From: Paraburkholderia heleia NBRC 101817
GTDB lineage: Bacteria > Pseudomonadota > Gammaproteobacteria > Burkholderiales > Burkholderiaceae
Direction: 5' to 3'
NCBI RefSeq assembly: GCF_000739775.1
Contig: NZ_BBJH01000014.1
Coordinates: 1-36,952 of the forward strand
DNA length: 36,952 nt
Shown here: positions 19,993-29,246 of the stretch, in pieces
Position numbering within the stretch: the stretch's first letter is position 1
How the letters are laid out: the number at the start of each line of letters is the position of its first letter
Translations under genes and position numbers: made by a program
The notes under the pieces: generated by a model
Databases searched by the model: none
Seen by the model: only the letters and a program-made list of their open reading frames with translations
Told to the model about the DNA's origin: nothing

Positions 19993-21291
19993 TCATTCGT
20001 CGACCAGCGCCTGCAGGTCCACGGTGCGCGCGTTTGCCGCACTGTGTCGCATGGCGAGCCAGATCATCGTGGAAACGAATATGCCGAACACGACGATGAT
20101 CCACTGCACGGGCACCTTCGCGGTGAGCAGCAGCGCATACGCGCCGAGCATGAGCAGCACCGCGAGATTCTGGTTGAAATTCTGCACCGCGATCGAGTGG
20201 CCCGCCGAAAGCAGCGTCGCGCCGCGATGCTGGAGCAGGGCGTTCATCGGCACGATGAAAAAACCGGCGAGCACGCCGAGCAGCACCATCAGCGGGTACG
20301 CAAAAAGCAGATAGAAGGGCACGATGAACGTGCCGAAGCGCACGCCAACGCCTTGCGGAAAGAGGCCTTTGCTGTAGAACGCCATGCCGATCGCCACCAC
20401 GCCGCATAGCACGCCCACGGGCAGCACGCGCAGCGAGGCGCGCAGCGACACCCATGCGGCTGCCGCGCCCGCGCCGAGCGCGATGCCGAGTCCTGTCACG
20501 CCCTGCATCACGGCGGCTTTCGAGAGCGAGAGTCCGAGATTCGCGTCGGCCCACTTGAGCACGAGCAGTTGCAGCGTGACCGCCGCGCCCCACATCAGGG
20601 TCGTGACCCAGAGTGCGATTTGCGCGAGCTTGTCGGTCCAGAGAACGTTGAAGCTATGCGTGAAATCGCCCATGAGGCGAGCCGGTTCCCTGAGCCGGTT
20701 CTCGTAGCGCGCGCCCGTGTCGGGAATGCCGATGTTGATGATTGCGGCGAACCCATACGTGATCATGACTGCGAGCATCGCGAGGTCGGCGGCCGAATGG
20801 ATCGCCGGCACCGGATGGCGCGCGACGAAGCGCTCGGCGTAGGTCGAAACGAGTGCGCCGCCCATCATCGTGCCGACGATGGTGGAAAGCACGGTGGCCG
20901 ACTCGAGCCACGCATTGGCGGCGACGAGTTTTTCGGCGGGCAACAATTCCGTCAGGATTCCGTACTTTGCGGGCGAGTAGGCCGCCGCGCCGAAGCCGAC
21001 CACGCCATACGCGATCATCGGATGCACGCCCGCGATCATCAGCAGGCAGCCACACGCCTTGAGCGCGTTCGAGACGAACATCACGTGGCGCTTTTGCAGC
21101 GCGTCGGCGAACGCGCCCACGAAAGGTGCGAGCAGCACGTAGGAAATCGTGAAAAAGATCTGCAGCAGCGGCGTCACCCAGGCGGGCGAAGCCATCACCG
21201 TGAGCAGCGCAATCGCCGCGATGAGGAGCGCGTTGTCGGCGAGCGACGACACGAACTGCGCGGCGATGATCGTGTAGAAGCCTTTTTTCAT
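19993..21291 (-). CDS. lplT: LplT-type lysophospholipid transporter (MFS)
   Basis: 432 residues from the ATG at 21291 (MKKGFYTIIAAQFVSSLADNA is the LplT N-terminal signature, broken here after 20). The much longer open frame upstream is antisense or frame-shifted suhB sequence. It is a major facilitator protein with about 12 hydrophobic segments, including SPAKYGILTELLP and GFFIVPMNALLQHRG, both typical of LplT. In E. coli LplT flips lysophosphatidylethanolamine inward for reacylation by Aas. No separate or fused acyltransferase domain is present here, so the Aas partner must be elsewhere if the pathway is complete. Confidence 0.9.
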   Translation of the reverse strand: MKKGFYTIIAAQFVSSLADNALLIAAIALLTVMASPAWVTPLLQIFFTISYVLLAPFVGAFADALQKRHVMFVSNALKACGCLLMIAGVHPMIAYGVVGFGAAAYSPAKYGILTELLPAEKLVAANAWLESATVLSTIVGTMMGGALVSTYAERFVARHPVPAIHSAADLAMLAVMITYGFAAIINIGIPDTGARYENRLREPARLMGDFTHSFNVLWTDKLAQIALWVTTLMWGAAVTLQLLVLKWADANLGLSLSKAAVMQGVTGLGIALGAGAAAAWVSLRASLRVLPVGVLCGVVAIGMAFYSKGLFPQGVGVRFGTFIVPFYLLFAYPLMVLLGVLAGFFIVPMNALLQHRGATLLSAGHSIAVQNFNQNLAVLLMLGAYALLLTAKVPVQWIIVVFGIFVSTMIWLAMRHSAANARTVDLQALVDE

Positions 21292-21335
21292 CGGATGCGT
21301 GCGGGGTGCTCTTGCAGCAGGGCGACGGGCGAAAC

Positions 21336-21356
21336 AAAAAAGCGGCCGAAGCCGCT
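21336..21356 (-). terminator. Terminator after suhB with UUCG loop
   Basis: On the minus strand AGCGGC-TTCG-GCCGCT (21356-21341) followed by T residues (21341-21336). The cUUCGg tetraloop closes a short GC stem, 96 bases after the suhB stop and before lplT. Confidence 0.8.
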
Positions 21357-21452
21357 CGATGCGTATGCGTATGCGTGGGCGAGGCGCGACCTGGCGCGCA
21401 CCTTGCGCGCGTCGCGGCGGAACATGGCATGCACCGCGACGCACATGAACGC

Positions 21453-22253
21453 TTACGCCGCCTTGGGCACGCGCGTGTACTTCGAGAGGATCGGCACCAT
21501 CTGCGCGTAGATCTTCGGGTTGCCCGCGACGACTTCGCCCACGTGCAGGAAGTCCGAGTCGCCCGTGTAGTTGCCGATCAGGCCGCCGGCTTCCGTCACG
21601 AGCAGGCCGCCCGCAGCAACGTCCCACGGATTGAGGCCCTGCTCGAAGAAGCCGTCCATGCGGCCGGCGGCGACGTTGGCCAGATCGAGCGCGGCCGCGC
21701 CCGGGCGGCGCAGCCCCGCGCACGCATTGGTCATTTCGGCGAACAGTTCGCAGTAGCTGTCGAGGCCGTCCTTTTCGCGGAACGGGAAGCCGGTGCCGAT
21801 CAGGCCGTCGGCGAGACGGTCGCGGCGGCCCACGCGGATGCGGCGGTCGTTCAGGAACGCGCCGCGGCCGCGCGAAGCGGTGAAGAGGTCGTTGCGCGTC
21901 GGGTCGTAGACCACGGCCTGCGTGACGAGGCCCTTGTGCACGAGCGCGATCGACACGCAGTAGTACTGGAAGCCGTGGATGAAGTTCGTGGTGCCGTCGA
22001 GCGGATCGATGATCCACTGGTACTCGGACTCGTTCTCCGACTGGCCCGATTCCTCGGCGAGGATGGCGTGGTCGGGGTAGGCGGTCTTGAGCGTTTCGAT
22101 GATGGCGGCTTCGGCCGCCTTGTCGACTTCCGTGACGAAATCGTTGTGCTGCTTCTTCGCGACCTGCACGAGGTCGAGGTCGAGCGACGCGCGGTTGATG
22201 ATCTGTCCGGCGCGGCGCGCGGCCTTGACAGCGATGTTGAGCATGGGATGCAT
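21453..22253 (-). CDS. suhB: SuhB inositol-1-monophosphatase family protein
   Basis: 266 residues from the ATG at 22253. The opening [16 protein letters not shown] is nearly identical to E. coli SuhB, which fixes this start over the ATG at 22244. Metal-binding motifs are EE at 67-68 (ILAEESG), DPLDGTTNF at 83-91, and the late [15 protein letters not shown]. It hydrolyses inositol monophosphate; in E. coli the protein also joins the ribosomal-RNA antitermination complex. Its terminator at 21336 separates it from lplT. Confidence 0.96.
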   Translation of the reverse strand: MHPMLNIAVKAARRAGQIINRASLDLDLVQVAKKQHNDFVTEVDKAAEAAIIETLKTAYPDHAILAEESGQSENESEYQWIIDPLDGTTNFIHGFQYYCVSIALVHKGLVTQAVVYDPTRNDLFTASRGRGAFLNDRRIRVGRRDRLADGLIGTGFPFREKDGLDSYCELFAEMTNACAGLRRPGAAALDLANVAAGRMDGFFEQGLNPWDVAAGGLLVTEAGGLIGNYTGDSDFLHVGEVVAGNPKIYAQMVPILSKYTRVPKAA

Positions 22254-22715
22254 GAGCCAGGATCCTTGTTGTCCCGCGCGCGCAAAGGCTGGATGCGCGC
22301 ACCGGTGGTGCAAAAGATAAAAGCGTCTAACGATTGGACAGGGCGCGGGCCTCGAGCGGACCTGCGGAACCTGTCCCGTCAACGGAGACGAATTGGATAA
22401 GAGCGGTGCGCGGCGGCGTGGTTTGCCGACAACGTGCCAGCGACTTGCCGGGCGCCTGGCAAGTCGCTGAACGGCTGCACGATTCGCCCGGCGCGCGCGA
22501 AACCGCCATTTTACCCGAGTATCGGCAAATTCATGGCTTCTCCCGGGCGGGATATCGCGATTTCCATGGATATGACGTCCGGCCGGCGCGTCACCCGGGG
22601 CAACCGCGGCGCACGGCGGCTTCGCGCGGCAGGCGGCGCATGAGCGGACATCGCCGCGGCGCAAGGCGCGCTAACATACCCATTTCAATCTCCTTTTCGC
22701 GGTTAGAGATCCATC
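22254..22715. other. Divergent intergenic region between suhB and trmJ
   Basis: 462 bases without a supported gene. It must hold promoters in both directions. A -10-like TAACAT (22672-22677) lies 38 bases before the trmJ start. The notable structure is the 12-bp perfect inverted repeat at 22438-22469. The open frames crossing it have no family-like sequence and no ribosome sites. Confidence 0.5.
22438..22469. repeat. 12-bp perfect inverted repeat
   Basis: CAGCGACTTGCC (22438-22449) and its exact complement GGCAAGTCGCTG (22458-22469), 8 bases between. No T-run on either side, so it is not a standard intrinsic terminator. Confidence 0.85.
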
Positions 22716-23603
22716 TTGGCGCACCCCGATTCACCCGATTCCCACGCAACTCCCCACGCACCGGCGCCGGCTTCCGGCGGCGACGCCCACGAGCCGCTGC
22801 GCGGCGGCTTCACGTCCACCCGCTTCGTGCTCGTCGAGCCGAGCCACCCCGGCAACGTCGGCGCGGCCGCGCGCGCGCTGAAGACCATGGGATTCTCGCG
22901 CCTCGTGCTGGTGGCGCCGCGCGTGCCGCAGGTCCACTGCGACCCGGAAGCCGTGGCCATGGCGAGCGGCGCCGACGACGTGCTCGCGGCCGCCCACATC
23001 GTGCCGACGCTCGCCGACGCGCTGGCGGGCGTGCAATGGTCGCTCGCGCTAACGGCGCGCACGCGCGAGTACGGCCCGCCGCCTGCAGCGCCGCGCCAGG
23101 CGGTGCAGGACGCCTGCCGCCAGGCGGCGCATGGCGGCGACATCGCGCTCGTGTTCGGCAATGAGCGCACGGGCCTGTCGAACGACGACGTCGAGCGCTG
23201 CAGCGCGCTTGCGCATATCCCGGCCAATCCCGCCTATAGCTCGCTCAATCTTGCCCAGGCGGTTCAGGTGCTCGCCTACGAACTGCGCCTTGCGTACCTC
23301 GGGGAGAGCGCACCCGCGGCAGCGCTGCCGGCGGCTGGCGGTGCGGGCGGCGCCGCGCAGCCCGCGGCCGGGTCGCCGCTCGCGACGAGCGACGACATCG
23401 AGCGCATGTACGTTCACCTCGAGAACGCGCTCATCGCGCTCGAGTTCCTCGACCCTGCCAATCCGAAGAAGCTGATGTCGCGGCTGCGGCGGCTCTTCGC
23501 CCGCTCGGGGCTCGAGCGCGAGGAGGTCAATATCGTACGCGGCATCGCCAAGCACATCCTCCTGTTCAAGGGCAAAGGCGAAGGCAAGGGCGAGAACCGC
23601 TGA
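22716..23603 (+). CDS. trmJ: TrmJ-type tRNA (Cm32/Um32) 2'-O-methyltransferase
   Basis: 295 residues from TTG 22716, the only start that includes the whole SPOUT domain; the next Met is deep inside. An N-terminal disordered Pro/Ala/Asp segment (about 35 residues) precedes FVLVEPSHPGNVGAAARALKT (split near residue 50), the strand-loop of the SPOUT fold. GNERTGLSNDDVERC and the knot segment AYSSLNLAQAVQVLAYELR bind S-adenosylmethionine. A Gly/Ala linker (about 200-225) leads to the C-terminal helical extension with FLDPANPKKLMSRLRRLF typical of TrmJ. It methylates ribose at position 32 of some tRNAs. The weak TTG start may limit expression. Confidence 0.92.
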   Translation: MAHPDSPDSHATPHAPAPASGGDAHEPLRGGFTSTRFVLVEPSHPGNVGAAARALKTMGFSRLVLVAPRVPQVHCDPEAVAMASGADDVLAAAHIVPTLADALAGVQWSLALTARTREYGPPPAAPRQAVQDACRQAAHGGDIALVFGNERTGLSNDDVERCSALAHIPANPAYSSLNLAQAVQVLAYELRLAYLGESAPAAALPAAGGAGGAAQPAAGSPLATSDDIERMYVHLENALIALEFLDPANPKKLMSRLRRLFARSGLEREEVNIVRGIAKHILLFKGKGEGKGENR

Positions 23604-23821
23604 TCCTCTGCGCCGGCACGGCTGCGCGCGCCGGCCCAACCTTGCCGCCGACGGGGACTTCCGACTTCAAATCGGCTTTGCGCCTACAATCGGCTGAAAA
23701 CCGGCGAAAATTCATAAGCAAATGCGCGCGGCTGCAATAGCCGTTGCGCCGCTTGCGTGCACGCGAGCGGCGTCGCGCGGCCGCCATTGCCCATGTTTCA
23801 TCCGTTTATAGCGTGACTGCC

Positions 23822-24646
23822 ATGTTCAAGAGACTTCGCGAAGACATCGCCACGATCCGCGAGCGCGATCCCGCCGCCCGCAGCGCGTGGGAGGTCCTGA
23901 CCTGCTATCCGGGCCTGCATGCGCTCGTGCTGCATCGCTTCGCGCATGCGTGCTGGCTCGCCAGGCGCCGCTGGCTCGCGCGCTACGTTTCGCAGATCGC
24001 GCGTTTTCTGACGGGCATCGAGATCCATCCGGGCGCGACCATCGGCAGACGCGTATTCATCGATCACGGCATGGGCGTCGTGATCGGCGAGACGGCCGAG
24101 GTCGGCGACGACTGCACGATCTACCAGGGCGTGACGCTCGGCGGCACGTCGCTCACGCGAGGGGCCAAGCGCCATCCGACGCTGGGTGCGGGCGTGATCG
24201 TCGGTGCGGGCGCAAAGGTGCTCGGCGGTTTCACGGTGGGCGCCGGGGCGAAGATCGGCTCGAACGCCGTGGTCGTGAAGCCGGTGCCGGAAGGCGCGAC
24301 GGCGGTGGGCAACCCCGCGCGCGTGGTCGCGCCCGCGAAGACCGCGCAGGTGCAGGCGAGGCCGGCTTCGGCGCGCGAGGGCTTTTGCGCCTACGGCATC
24401 ACGCCGAATGCCGACGACCCGGTCTCGCTCGCGATCCACGGGCTGATCGACCACGCGGCTACGCAGACCCAGCGCGTCGATGCGATCGTCGTCGCGCTCG
24501 AGCGACTCGGCGCGCGACTCGAGGCGCTGCATGGCGCCGATGCGGCACTCGCCGAATTGCGGCGTTTGTCAGAAGGGCTGGAATGCGGTGGGCCGCAGGC
24601 CGAGGCCGCGAGCCGCGAACAGGAGAAGGCGGCCGCGCGCGTTTGA
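23822..24646 (+). CDS. cysE: Serine O-acetyltransferase
   Basis: 274 residues from ATG 23822 ([20 protein letters not shown]); the frame extends 26 codons upstream but without family similarity. It acetylates serine with acetyl-CoA, the first step of cysteine synthesis. The N-terminal helical part is short, as in the compact CysE class. The left-handed beta-helix carries catalytic-region motifs [18 protein letters not shown] and GVTLGGTS (about 80-112) and ends with [20 protein letters not shown] helical C-terminal extension of about 85 residues ([19 protein letters not shown]) is typical of Burkholderiales proteins of this type. A possible -10 TACAAT lies at 23685-23690. It converges on lpxH with a 36-base gap. 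Confidence 0.95.
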   Translation: MFKRLREDIATIRERDPAARSAWEVLTCYPGLHALVLHRFAHACWLARRRWLARYVSQIARFLTGIEIHPGATIGRRVFIDHGMGVVIGETAEVGDDCTIYQGVTLGGTSLTRGAKRHPTLGAGVIVGAGAKVLGGFTVGAGAKIGSNAVVVKPVPEGATAVGNPARVVAPAKTAQVQARPASAREGFCAYGITPNADDPVSLAIHGLIDHAATQTQRVDAIVVALERLGARLEALHGADAALAELRRLSEGLECGGPQAEAASREQEKAAARV

Positions 24647-24682
24647 CGCGTGGCGCGGCTGGCGCGCCAGGAGCGGCGGACC

Positions 24683-25480
24683 TCAGTCCAGCGGCAAGAC
24701 CCTGAAGCCTTCGGCATCCACGCGCAGATAGCCGCCGCGCGGCTTGCCGTGATCGAGATCCCAATCGGGCAGGACCCAACGCGTGCCGCCGGGCTCCTGG
24801 TGGCGCGCCGGCCGGTGCGTGTGGCCGTGCACGATCGTGTTCGCGCGCGCGCGCTTGAAGAGCGCCGTCACGCCTTTGGCCGTGACGTCGTACTTCGGCA
24901 GGCGCGGGCCGCTGCGCTTGGTATCGCTCGCGCGGCGCGCCCGCTCGGCAATCGCGCGCCGCCAGCGAAACGGCCACGCAAGAAACAGCAACTGCACGAG
25001 CCGGTTTCGCGCGAGCTTGCGAAAGAGCTGATAGCCGTGGTCGTCGGTGCACAACGCGTCGCCGTGTGCGAGTGCGAGGCGCGTGCCGAACGCGGTGATC
25101 GCGATGGGGTCGGGCAGCCAGATCGCGCCCGCGGCTTTCATGAAACGCTTGCCCATCAGAAAGTCGCGGTTGCCGTGCATGATGTAGAGCGCGATGCCGC
25201 GCTCGGACAGCGTATGCATCAGCGCAGCCATGCGCGCGGGGAACTCATCGGTGAGCATGTCGTCACCGATCCAGTATTCGAAGAGGTCGCCGAGTATGAA
25301 CACCGAGTCGGCCTGATCGGCCGTGACCCGGATGAAGCGCTCGAACGCGGCGACCGTGCGTGGAATCCCTTCATTCAGATGCACATCGGAAATGAACAGG
25401 AACGGACGAGCCGCGTGCGGGCGCTTGCCCTCGCCGGGCACGCCCGCGGCAGCGTGTCGTAAAGCCTTTTCCTGCAGCAT
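24683..25480 (-). CDS. lpxH: UDP-2,3-diacylglucosamine diphosphatase LpxH
   Basis: 265 residues. It removes UMP from UDP-diacylglucosamine to give lipid X in lipid A synthesis, at the inner face of the cytoplasmic membrane. Calcineurin-type metal ligands are all visible: Asp32 and His34 (SDVHL), Asp65 (LGDLFEYW), Asn104 (HGNRD), LAHGDALCTDD, and GHTHRP near residue 219. The N-terminus has about 25 extra residues before the first strand. The middle segment RWRRAIAERARRAS supplies the basic membrane-facing cap. It is the last gene of the leftward TPR-cyclophilin-cyclophilin-lpxH cluster, 31 bases after ppiB. Confidence 0.95.
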   Translation of the reverse strand: MLQEKALRHAAAGVPGEGKRPHAARPFLFISDVHLNEGIPRTVAAFERFIRVTADQADSVFILGDLFEYWIGDDMLTDEFPARMAALMHTLSERGIALYIMHGNRDFLMGKRFMKAAGAIWLPDPIAITAFGTRLALAHGDALCTDDHGYQLFRKLARNRLVQLLFLAWPFRWRRAIAERARRASDTKRSGPRLPKYDVTAKGVTALFKRARANTIVHGHTHRPARHQEPGGTRWVLPDWDLDHGKPRGGYLRVDAEGFRVLPLD

Positions 25481-25511
25481 CGATGAAGGGGGTGCGTGAG
25501 TGGTATGAAGG

Positions 25512-26006
25512 TTATTCGATGACGACAGCCTTCTCGATCACGACGTCGTCGACCGGCACGTCCTGATGGAAGCCCTTCGAACCCGTCTTGACCTTCTTGA
25601 TCTTGTCGACCACTTCGAGGCCTTCCACGACCTTGCCGAACACGGCGTAGCCCCAGCCTTGCGGCGTCGGCGACGAGTGGTTCAGGAAGTCGTTGTCGGC
25701 GACGTTGATGAAGAACTGTGCCGATGCCGAATGCGGGTCGTTGGTGCGCGCCATGGCGATCGAGCCGCGCTCGTTCTTCAGGCCGTTGTTCGCTTCGTTT
25801 TCGATCGGCGCTTCGGTCGGCTTTTGCTTCATGCCGGCGTCGAAGCCGCCGCCCTGGATCATGAACCCGTCGATGACGCGGTGAAACACCGTGCCGTCAT
25901 AGTGGCCGCTCTTCACATAGTTGAGGAAGTTGGCGACCGTCTTCGGGGCCTTCTCGGCGTTCAGTTCGAGCTTGATGACGCCGTGGTTCGTGTGCAGTTC
26001 GACCAT
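25512..26006 (-). CDS. ppiB: Cytosolic cyclophilin PpiB
   Basis: 164 residues from the ATG at 26006, the same length as E. coli PpiB; 24 upstream codons of open frame are not cyclophilin. No signal peptide, so it is cytosolic. Cyclophilin motifs: [15 protein letters not shown] (catalytic Arg), [18 protein letters not shown] and [18 protein letters not shown]. It catalyses prolyl cis-trans isomerisation. It sits between its periplasmic paralogue (160 bases upstream) and lpxH. Confidence 0.96.
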   Translation of the reverse strand: MVELHTNHGVIKLELNAEKAPKTVANFLNYVKSGHYDGTVFHRVIDGFMIQGGGFDAGMKQKPTEAPIENEANNGLKNERGSIAMARTNDPHSASAQFFINVADNDFLNHSSPTPQGWGYAVFGKVVEGLEVVDKIKKVKTGSKGFHQDVPVDDVVIEKAVVIE

Positions 26007-26166
26007 GATGGGATCCTTTGCCTGTGGCTGGGGGAATGAACGCCGCTGCATCGGCAAGAGGCGGGGCATGTTGCCCAACGCGTGTGCCGGCGCCGCGACG
26101 TGCGACGGGTGAGGGCGGCGCTGCCGCCCGGTTAGCCGATGATTGACCGGCGTGTTGGCGGCGGTT

Positions 26167-26751
26167 TTACTTGCCGACGACGCTCGCCGACTCGATCACG
26201 ATTTCCTTTTGCGGCACGTCGGCCATCGGGCCGCGCGAGGTGGTGGGCGCCGCTTCGATCTTCTTCACGACGTCCATGCCCTGCGTCACCTTGCCGAACA
26301 CGGCATAGCCGTTGCCGTCCGGGTTCGGATAGTCGAGGCCGGCGTTGTCGACCGTATTGATGAAGAACTGCGCGGTGGCCGAATTCGGGTCGCTCGTGCG
26401 CGCCATCGCGATCGTACCCGTGAGGTTCTTCAGCCCGTTCCTGCTTTCGAGTGCGATCGGCGCACGCGTGGGCTTTTCGACGAAGCTTTGCGTGTAGCCG
26501 CCGCCCTGGATCATGAAACCGCGGATCACGCGATGAAAGATCGTGCCATTGTATTGGCCGGCCTTCACGTACTGCAGGAAATTGTCGACGGTCTTGGGCG
26601 CCTTCTCCGGATAGAGCTCGACACGAATGTCGCCTTCACTGGTCTTGAAGAGCACTTGCGGATGCGCGGCGGCCGGCTGGCCGTTTTGCGCAAAGGCGGG
26701 TGCGTTCGCGATCAGGGCGGCGCTGCCGAGCGCCAACATCAACCATTTCAT
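26167..26751 (-). CDS. ppiA: Periplasmic cyclophilin PpiA
   Basis: 194 residues from the ATG at 26751. The Sec signal peptide [20 protein letters not shown] ends before QNGQ, so the enzyme acts in the periplasm. Cyclophilin motifs match its neighbour: [33 protein letters not shown] and [18 protein letters not shown]. It assists folding of exported proteins by prolyl isomerisation. A tandem duplication followed by gain or loss of the signal peptide explains the ppiA-ppiB pair. Confidence 0.95.
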   Translation of the reverse strand: MKWLMLALGSAALIANAPAFAQNGQPAAAHPQVLFKTSEGDIRVELYPEKAPKTVDNFLQYVKAGQYNGTIFHRVIRGFMIQGGGYTQSFVEKPTRAPIALESRNGLKNLTGTIAMARTSDPNSATAQFFINTVDNAGLDYPNPDGNGYAVFGKVTQGMDVVKKIEAAPTTSRGPMADVPQKEIVIESASVVGK

Positions 26752-26809
26752 GAGTATCCTCGGAAGTGCGGGAAAAACGTGTCGCGGCGCGCACGCTGCG
26801 CGCCAGATG

Positions 26810-27526
26810 TTAGTTCGATGGCGCCACGAAAGGCGGCATCGCGAGCGAGCCCGTCGAGCCGCCGAACTGGTACGCGGGGTTCGTGAACGCGGGCACGACG
26901 GCCGTTGGGGTCGCTCCCGATGCGGCTTCTTGCGCTGCCGCTGCGGTGCTCGACTTCTTCGGCGCGGGCGGCGGCGAGATGATCTTCGCGATGTCGGCCT
27001 GGCGCTGCTGCGTGGTGCCGCTTGCGTGGCCGAGCGTTTGCGCGCGGCGGTACGACGCATCGGCCAGACGCAGGTACAGGTCGCCCAGGTTTTCCCACGC
27101 GAGTCCGTAAGACGGGTTCGCCTTCACCGCGGTTTCGAGCGCGACGCGCGCCTCGTCGTAGCGGCCATGCTTCGCGTAAAGCGCCGCGAGATTGTTGTAA
27201 GGCTCGGGCAGTTCGGGGTAGAGCTGCGTGAGTTCGGTGAACGCCTCGATCGCGTCGTCGTCGCGGTTCAGGCGCGCGAGAATGGTCGCGCGCTTGAACT
27301 TCGCCTGCACGTCGCGCGGGTTGCTCTTGATGCGTGCGTCGAGCTGGCTGAGCGCGCCAGCCCAGTCGTGCTGGCTGATCGCCGCGTCGGCACCTGGCGT
27401 GGCGTCTGACGTCGCGGGGGGCGCGGCATGCGCAATGCTCACGCTGCACAGCACGATCGCGACGCTCGAGAGAGCCGACGCGGCAAGGGTCGCAGCACGG
27501 GGCGCGCGGCCGCTGGAAGGTTTCAT
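26810..27526 (-). CDS. Exported tetratricopeptide-repeat protein
   Basis: 238 residues from the ATG at 27526. The signal peptide has an extended basic start, a hydrophobic ALSSVAIVLCSVSIAHA core, and cleavage near residue 35. About three TPR units fill residues 65-165 (AISQHDWAGALSQLDARIKS, AIEAFTELTQLYPELPEPYN, RVALETAVKANPSYGLAW). A Pro/Ala/Thr linker and a tail FGGSTGSLAMPPFVAPSN follow. TPRs mediate protein contacts; no partner is evident. It is the first gene of the leftward operon with two folding enzymes, so a periplasmic chaperone-like or assembly role is a reasonable guess only. Confidence 0.85.
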   Translation of the reverse strand: MKPSSGRAPRAATLAASALSSVAIVLCSVSIAHAAPPATSDATPGADAAISQHDWAGALSQLDARIKSNPRDVQAKFKRATILARLNRDDDAIEAFTELTQLYPELPEPYNNLAALYAKHGRYDEARVALETAVKANPSYGLAWENLGDLYLRLADASYRRAQTLGHASGTTQQRQADIAKIISPPPAPKKSSTAAAAQEAASGATPTAVVPAFTNPAYQFGGSTGSLAMPPFVAPSN

Positions 27527-27550
27527 AGGGTGAGGTCGCGGTGTTATACT
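27522..27550 (+). promoter_or_regulatory. putative cysS promoter
   Basis: -35 TTCATA (27522-27527, four of six) and -10 TATACT (27545-27550, five of six) with a 17-base spacer. It overlaps the start codon of the divergent TPR gene, giving a leader of about 245 bases to cysS. Confidence 0.45.
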
Positions 27551-27801
27551 CCGAGCCATTCTAACAAAAGGTCTGTGCGTTTTCGTCGCGCGCTTTGTCC
27601 CTCGCCCGTTTCGTGTGCATGACGGGCGCTTGCGCGAGTCGCCGGGCTTTCCAACGCCACTCGTGGTCGTCTCCGCTGAGCATAGCAACCTGTTTGCAGT
27701 CCGGACGCCGACAGAAGCAGCCTGAACAATGCGGGCCACCACCCGCTTGCTGCGGTCGGCGCCGCCGCGGATTTCTTTCGACCCACGTATCCATCGTCTT
27801 T

Positions 27802-29199
27802 ATGGAATCACTGCGCATCTACAACACGCTCGCGCGTGACAAGCAAAATTTCGTGCCACTCGAGCCCGGCGTCGTGCGTATGTACGTCTGCGGGATGACG
27901 GTGTACGACTATTGTCATGTCGGGCATGCGCGTGTGATGGTGGTGTTCGATATCGTGCAACGCTGGCTGCGCGCGCTCGGCTACAACGTGACCTACGTGC
28001 GCAACATTACCGATATCGACGACAAGATCATTCGCCGTGCGGTAGAAAACGGCGAGACGATCAAGCAGCTCACCGACCGTTTCATCGCGGCGCTGCACGA
28101 AGACGCGGACGCGCTCGGCATCGAGCGTCCCGATCATGAACCGCGCGCGACGCAGTATATCCCGCAGATGCTCGACATGATCGGCAAGCTCGAACGCAAC
28201 GGCTATGCGTACCAGGGTGCGGATGGCGACGTGAACTACGCGGTGCGCAAGTTCGCGAACTATGGCGCGCTCTCGGGCAAGTCGATCGAAGACTTGCGCG
28301 CGGGCGAACGTGTGGCGACGAACGATGCCAAGCAGGATCCGCTTGACTTCGTGCTGTGGAAACGGGCAAAACCGCAAGAGCCGGCCGACACGAGCTGGGA
28401 CTCGAAATATGGGCGCGGGCGTCCGGGCTGGCATATCGAATGCTCGGCCATGGGCTGCACGTTGCTCGGCGAGCACTTCGACATTCATGGCGGCGGTCAG
28501 GACCTGCAGTTTCCGCACCACGAGAACGAGATCGCACAGAGCGAAGGCGCGACCGGCAAGACGTTCGTCAATACATGGATGCATAACGGCTTCGTGAATA
28601 TCGACAACGAGAAGATGTCGAAGTCGCTCGGCAACTTCTTCACGATCCGCGAAGTGCTGACGAAGTACGATGCTGAAGTGGTGCGCTTCTTCATGGCGCG
28701 CGCGCATTACCGCTCGCCGCTGAATTACAGCGACGTGCATCTCGACGACGCGCGCAACGCGCTCACACGTCTTTACACGGCGTTGAAGGACGTGACGCCG
28801 GACGCGGGCGAGCTTGACTGGAATGAACCGTACGCGCAGCGGTTTCGCGCGGCGATGAACGACGACTTCAACACGCCGGTGGCGATCGCCGTGCTGTTCG
28901 AACTCGCGAGCGAGGTGAACCGTACGCGCGACGTCATGCTCGCGCGTCAGTTGCGGCGCCTCGCACGTGTGATCGGGCTGCTCGTGCGCGAGCCGCGCGT
29001 GTTCCTGCAGCAGGCCGCGGGCGCACAGGATGCAGGCGCGCTCGACGTGGCGGCGATCGAAGCGAAGATCGCGGCGCGCACGGCGGCCAAGCAGGCGAAG
29101 CAGTATGCGGAGGCGGACCGGATTCGGGCCGAACTGCTCGAAGCCGGTGTCGCGCTCGAAGACAAACCGGGCGGGTTGACCGAGTGGCGCCGCGTGTAA
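27802..29199 (+). CDS. cysS: Cysteinyl-tRNA synthetase
   Basis: 465 residues from ATG 27802 ([17 protein letters not shown]); the upstream open frame is not family-like. It charges tRNA-Cys. Zinc-binding Cys30 (YVCGMTVYD), the HIGH-type motif HVGH at 39-42, [24 protein letters not shown] with further zinc ligands, and KMSKS at 271-275 are all present. The C-terminal helical domain carries the [20 protein letters not shown] signature. It is divergent from the TPR gene with a 275-base gap and is followed 47 bases later by a DNA glycosylase. Confidence 0.98.
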   Translation: MESLRIYNTLARDKQNFVPLEPGVVRMYVCGMTVYDYCHVGHARVMVVFDIVQRWLRALGYNVTYVRNITDIDDKIIRRAVENGETIKQLTDRFIAALHEDADALGIERPDHEPRATQYIPQMLDMIGKLERNGYAYQGADGDVNYAVRKFANYGALSGKSIEDLRAGERVATNDAKQDPLDFVLWKRAKPQEPADTSWDSKYGRGRPGWHIECSAMGCTLLGEHFDIHGGGQDLQFPHHENEIAQSEGATGKTFVNTWMHNGFVNIDNEKMSKSLGNFFTIREVLTKYDAEVVRFFMARAHYRSPLNYSDVHLDDARNALTRLYTALKDVTPDAGELDWNEPYAQRFRAAMNDDFNTPVAIAVLFELASEVNRTRDVMLARQLRRLARVIGLLVREPRVFLQQAAGAQDAGALDVAAIEAKIAARTAAKQAKQYAEADRIRAELLEAGVALEDKPGGLTEWRRV

Positions 29200-29246
29200 G
29201 CGGGCTGTCCAGTTTCCACTGATCGATTCGCGAGGCAGGAGGCAGG

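Noticed and set aside
24651..24669. Terminator between cysE and lpxH (7-bp stem TGGCGCG/CGCGCCA)
   Set aside because: No T-run on either strand and such GC palindromes arise often in this composition.
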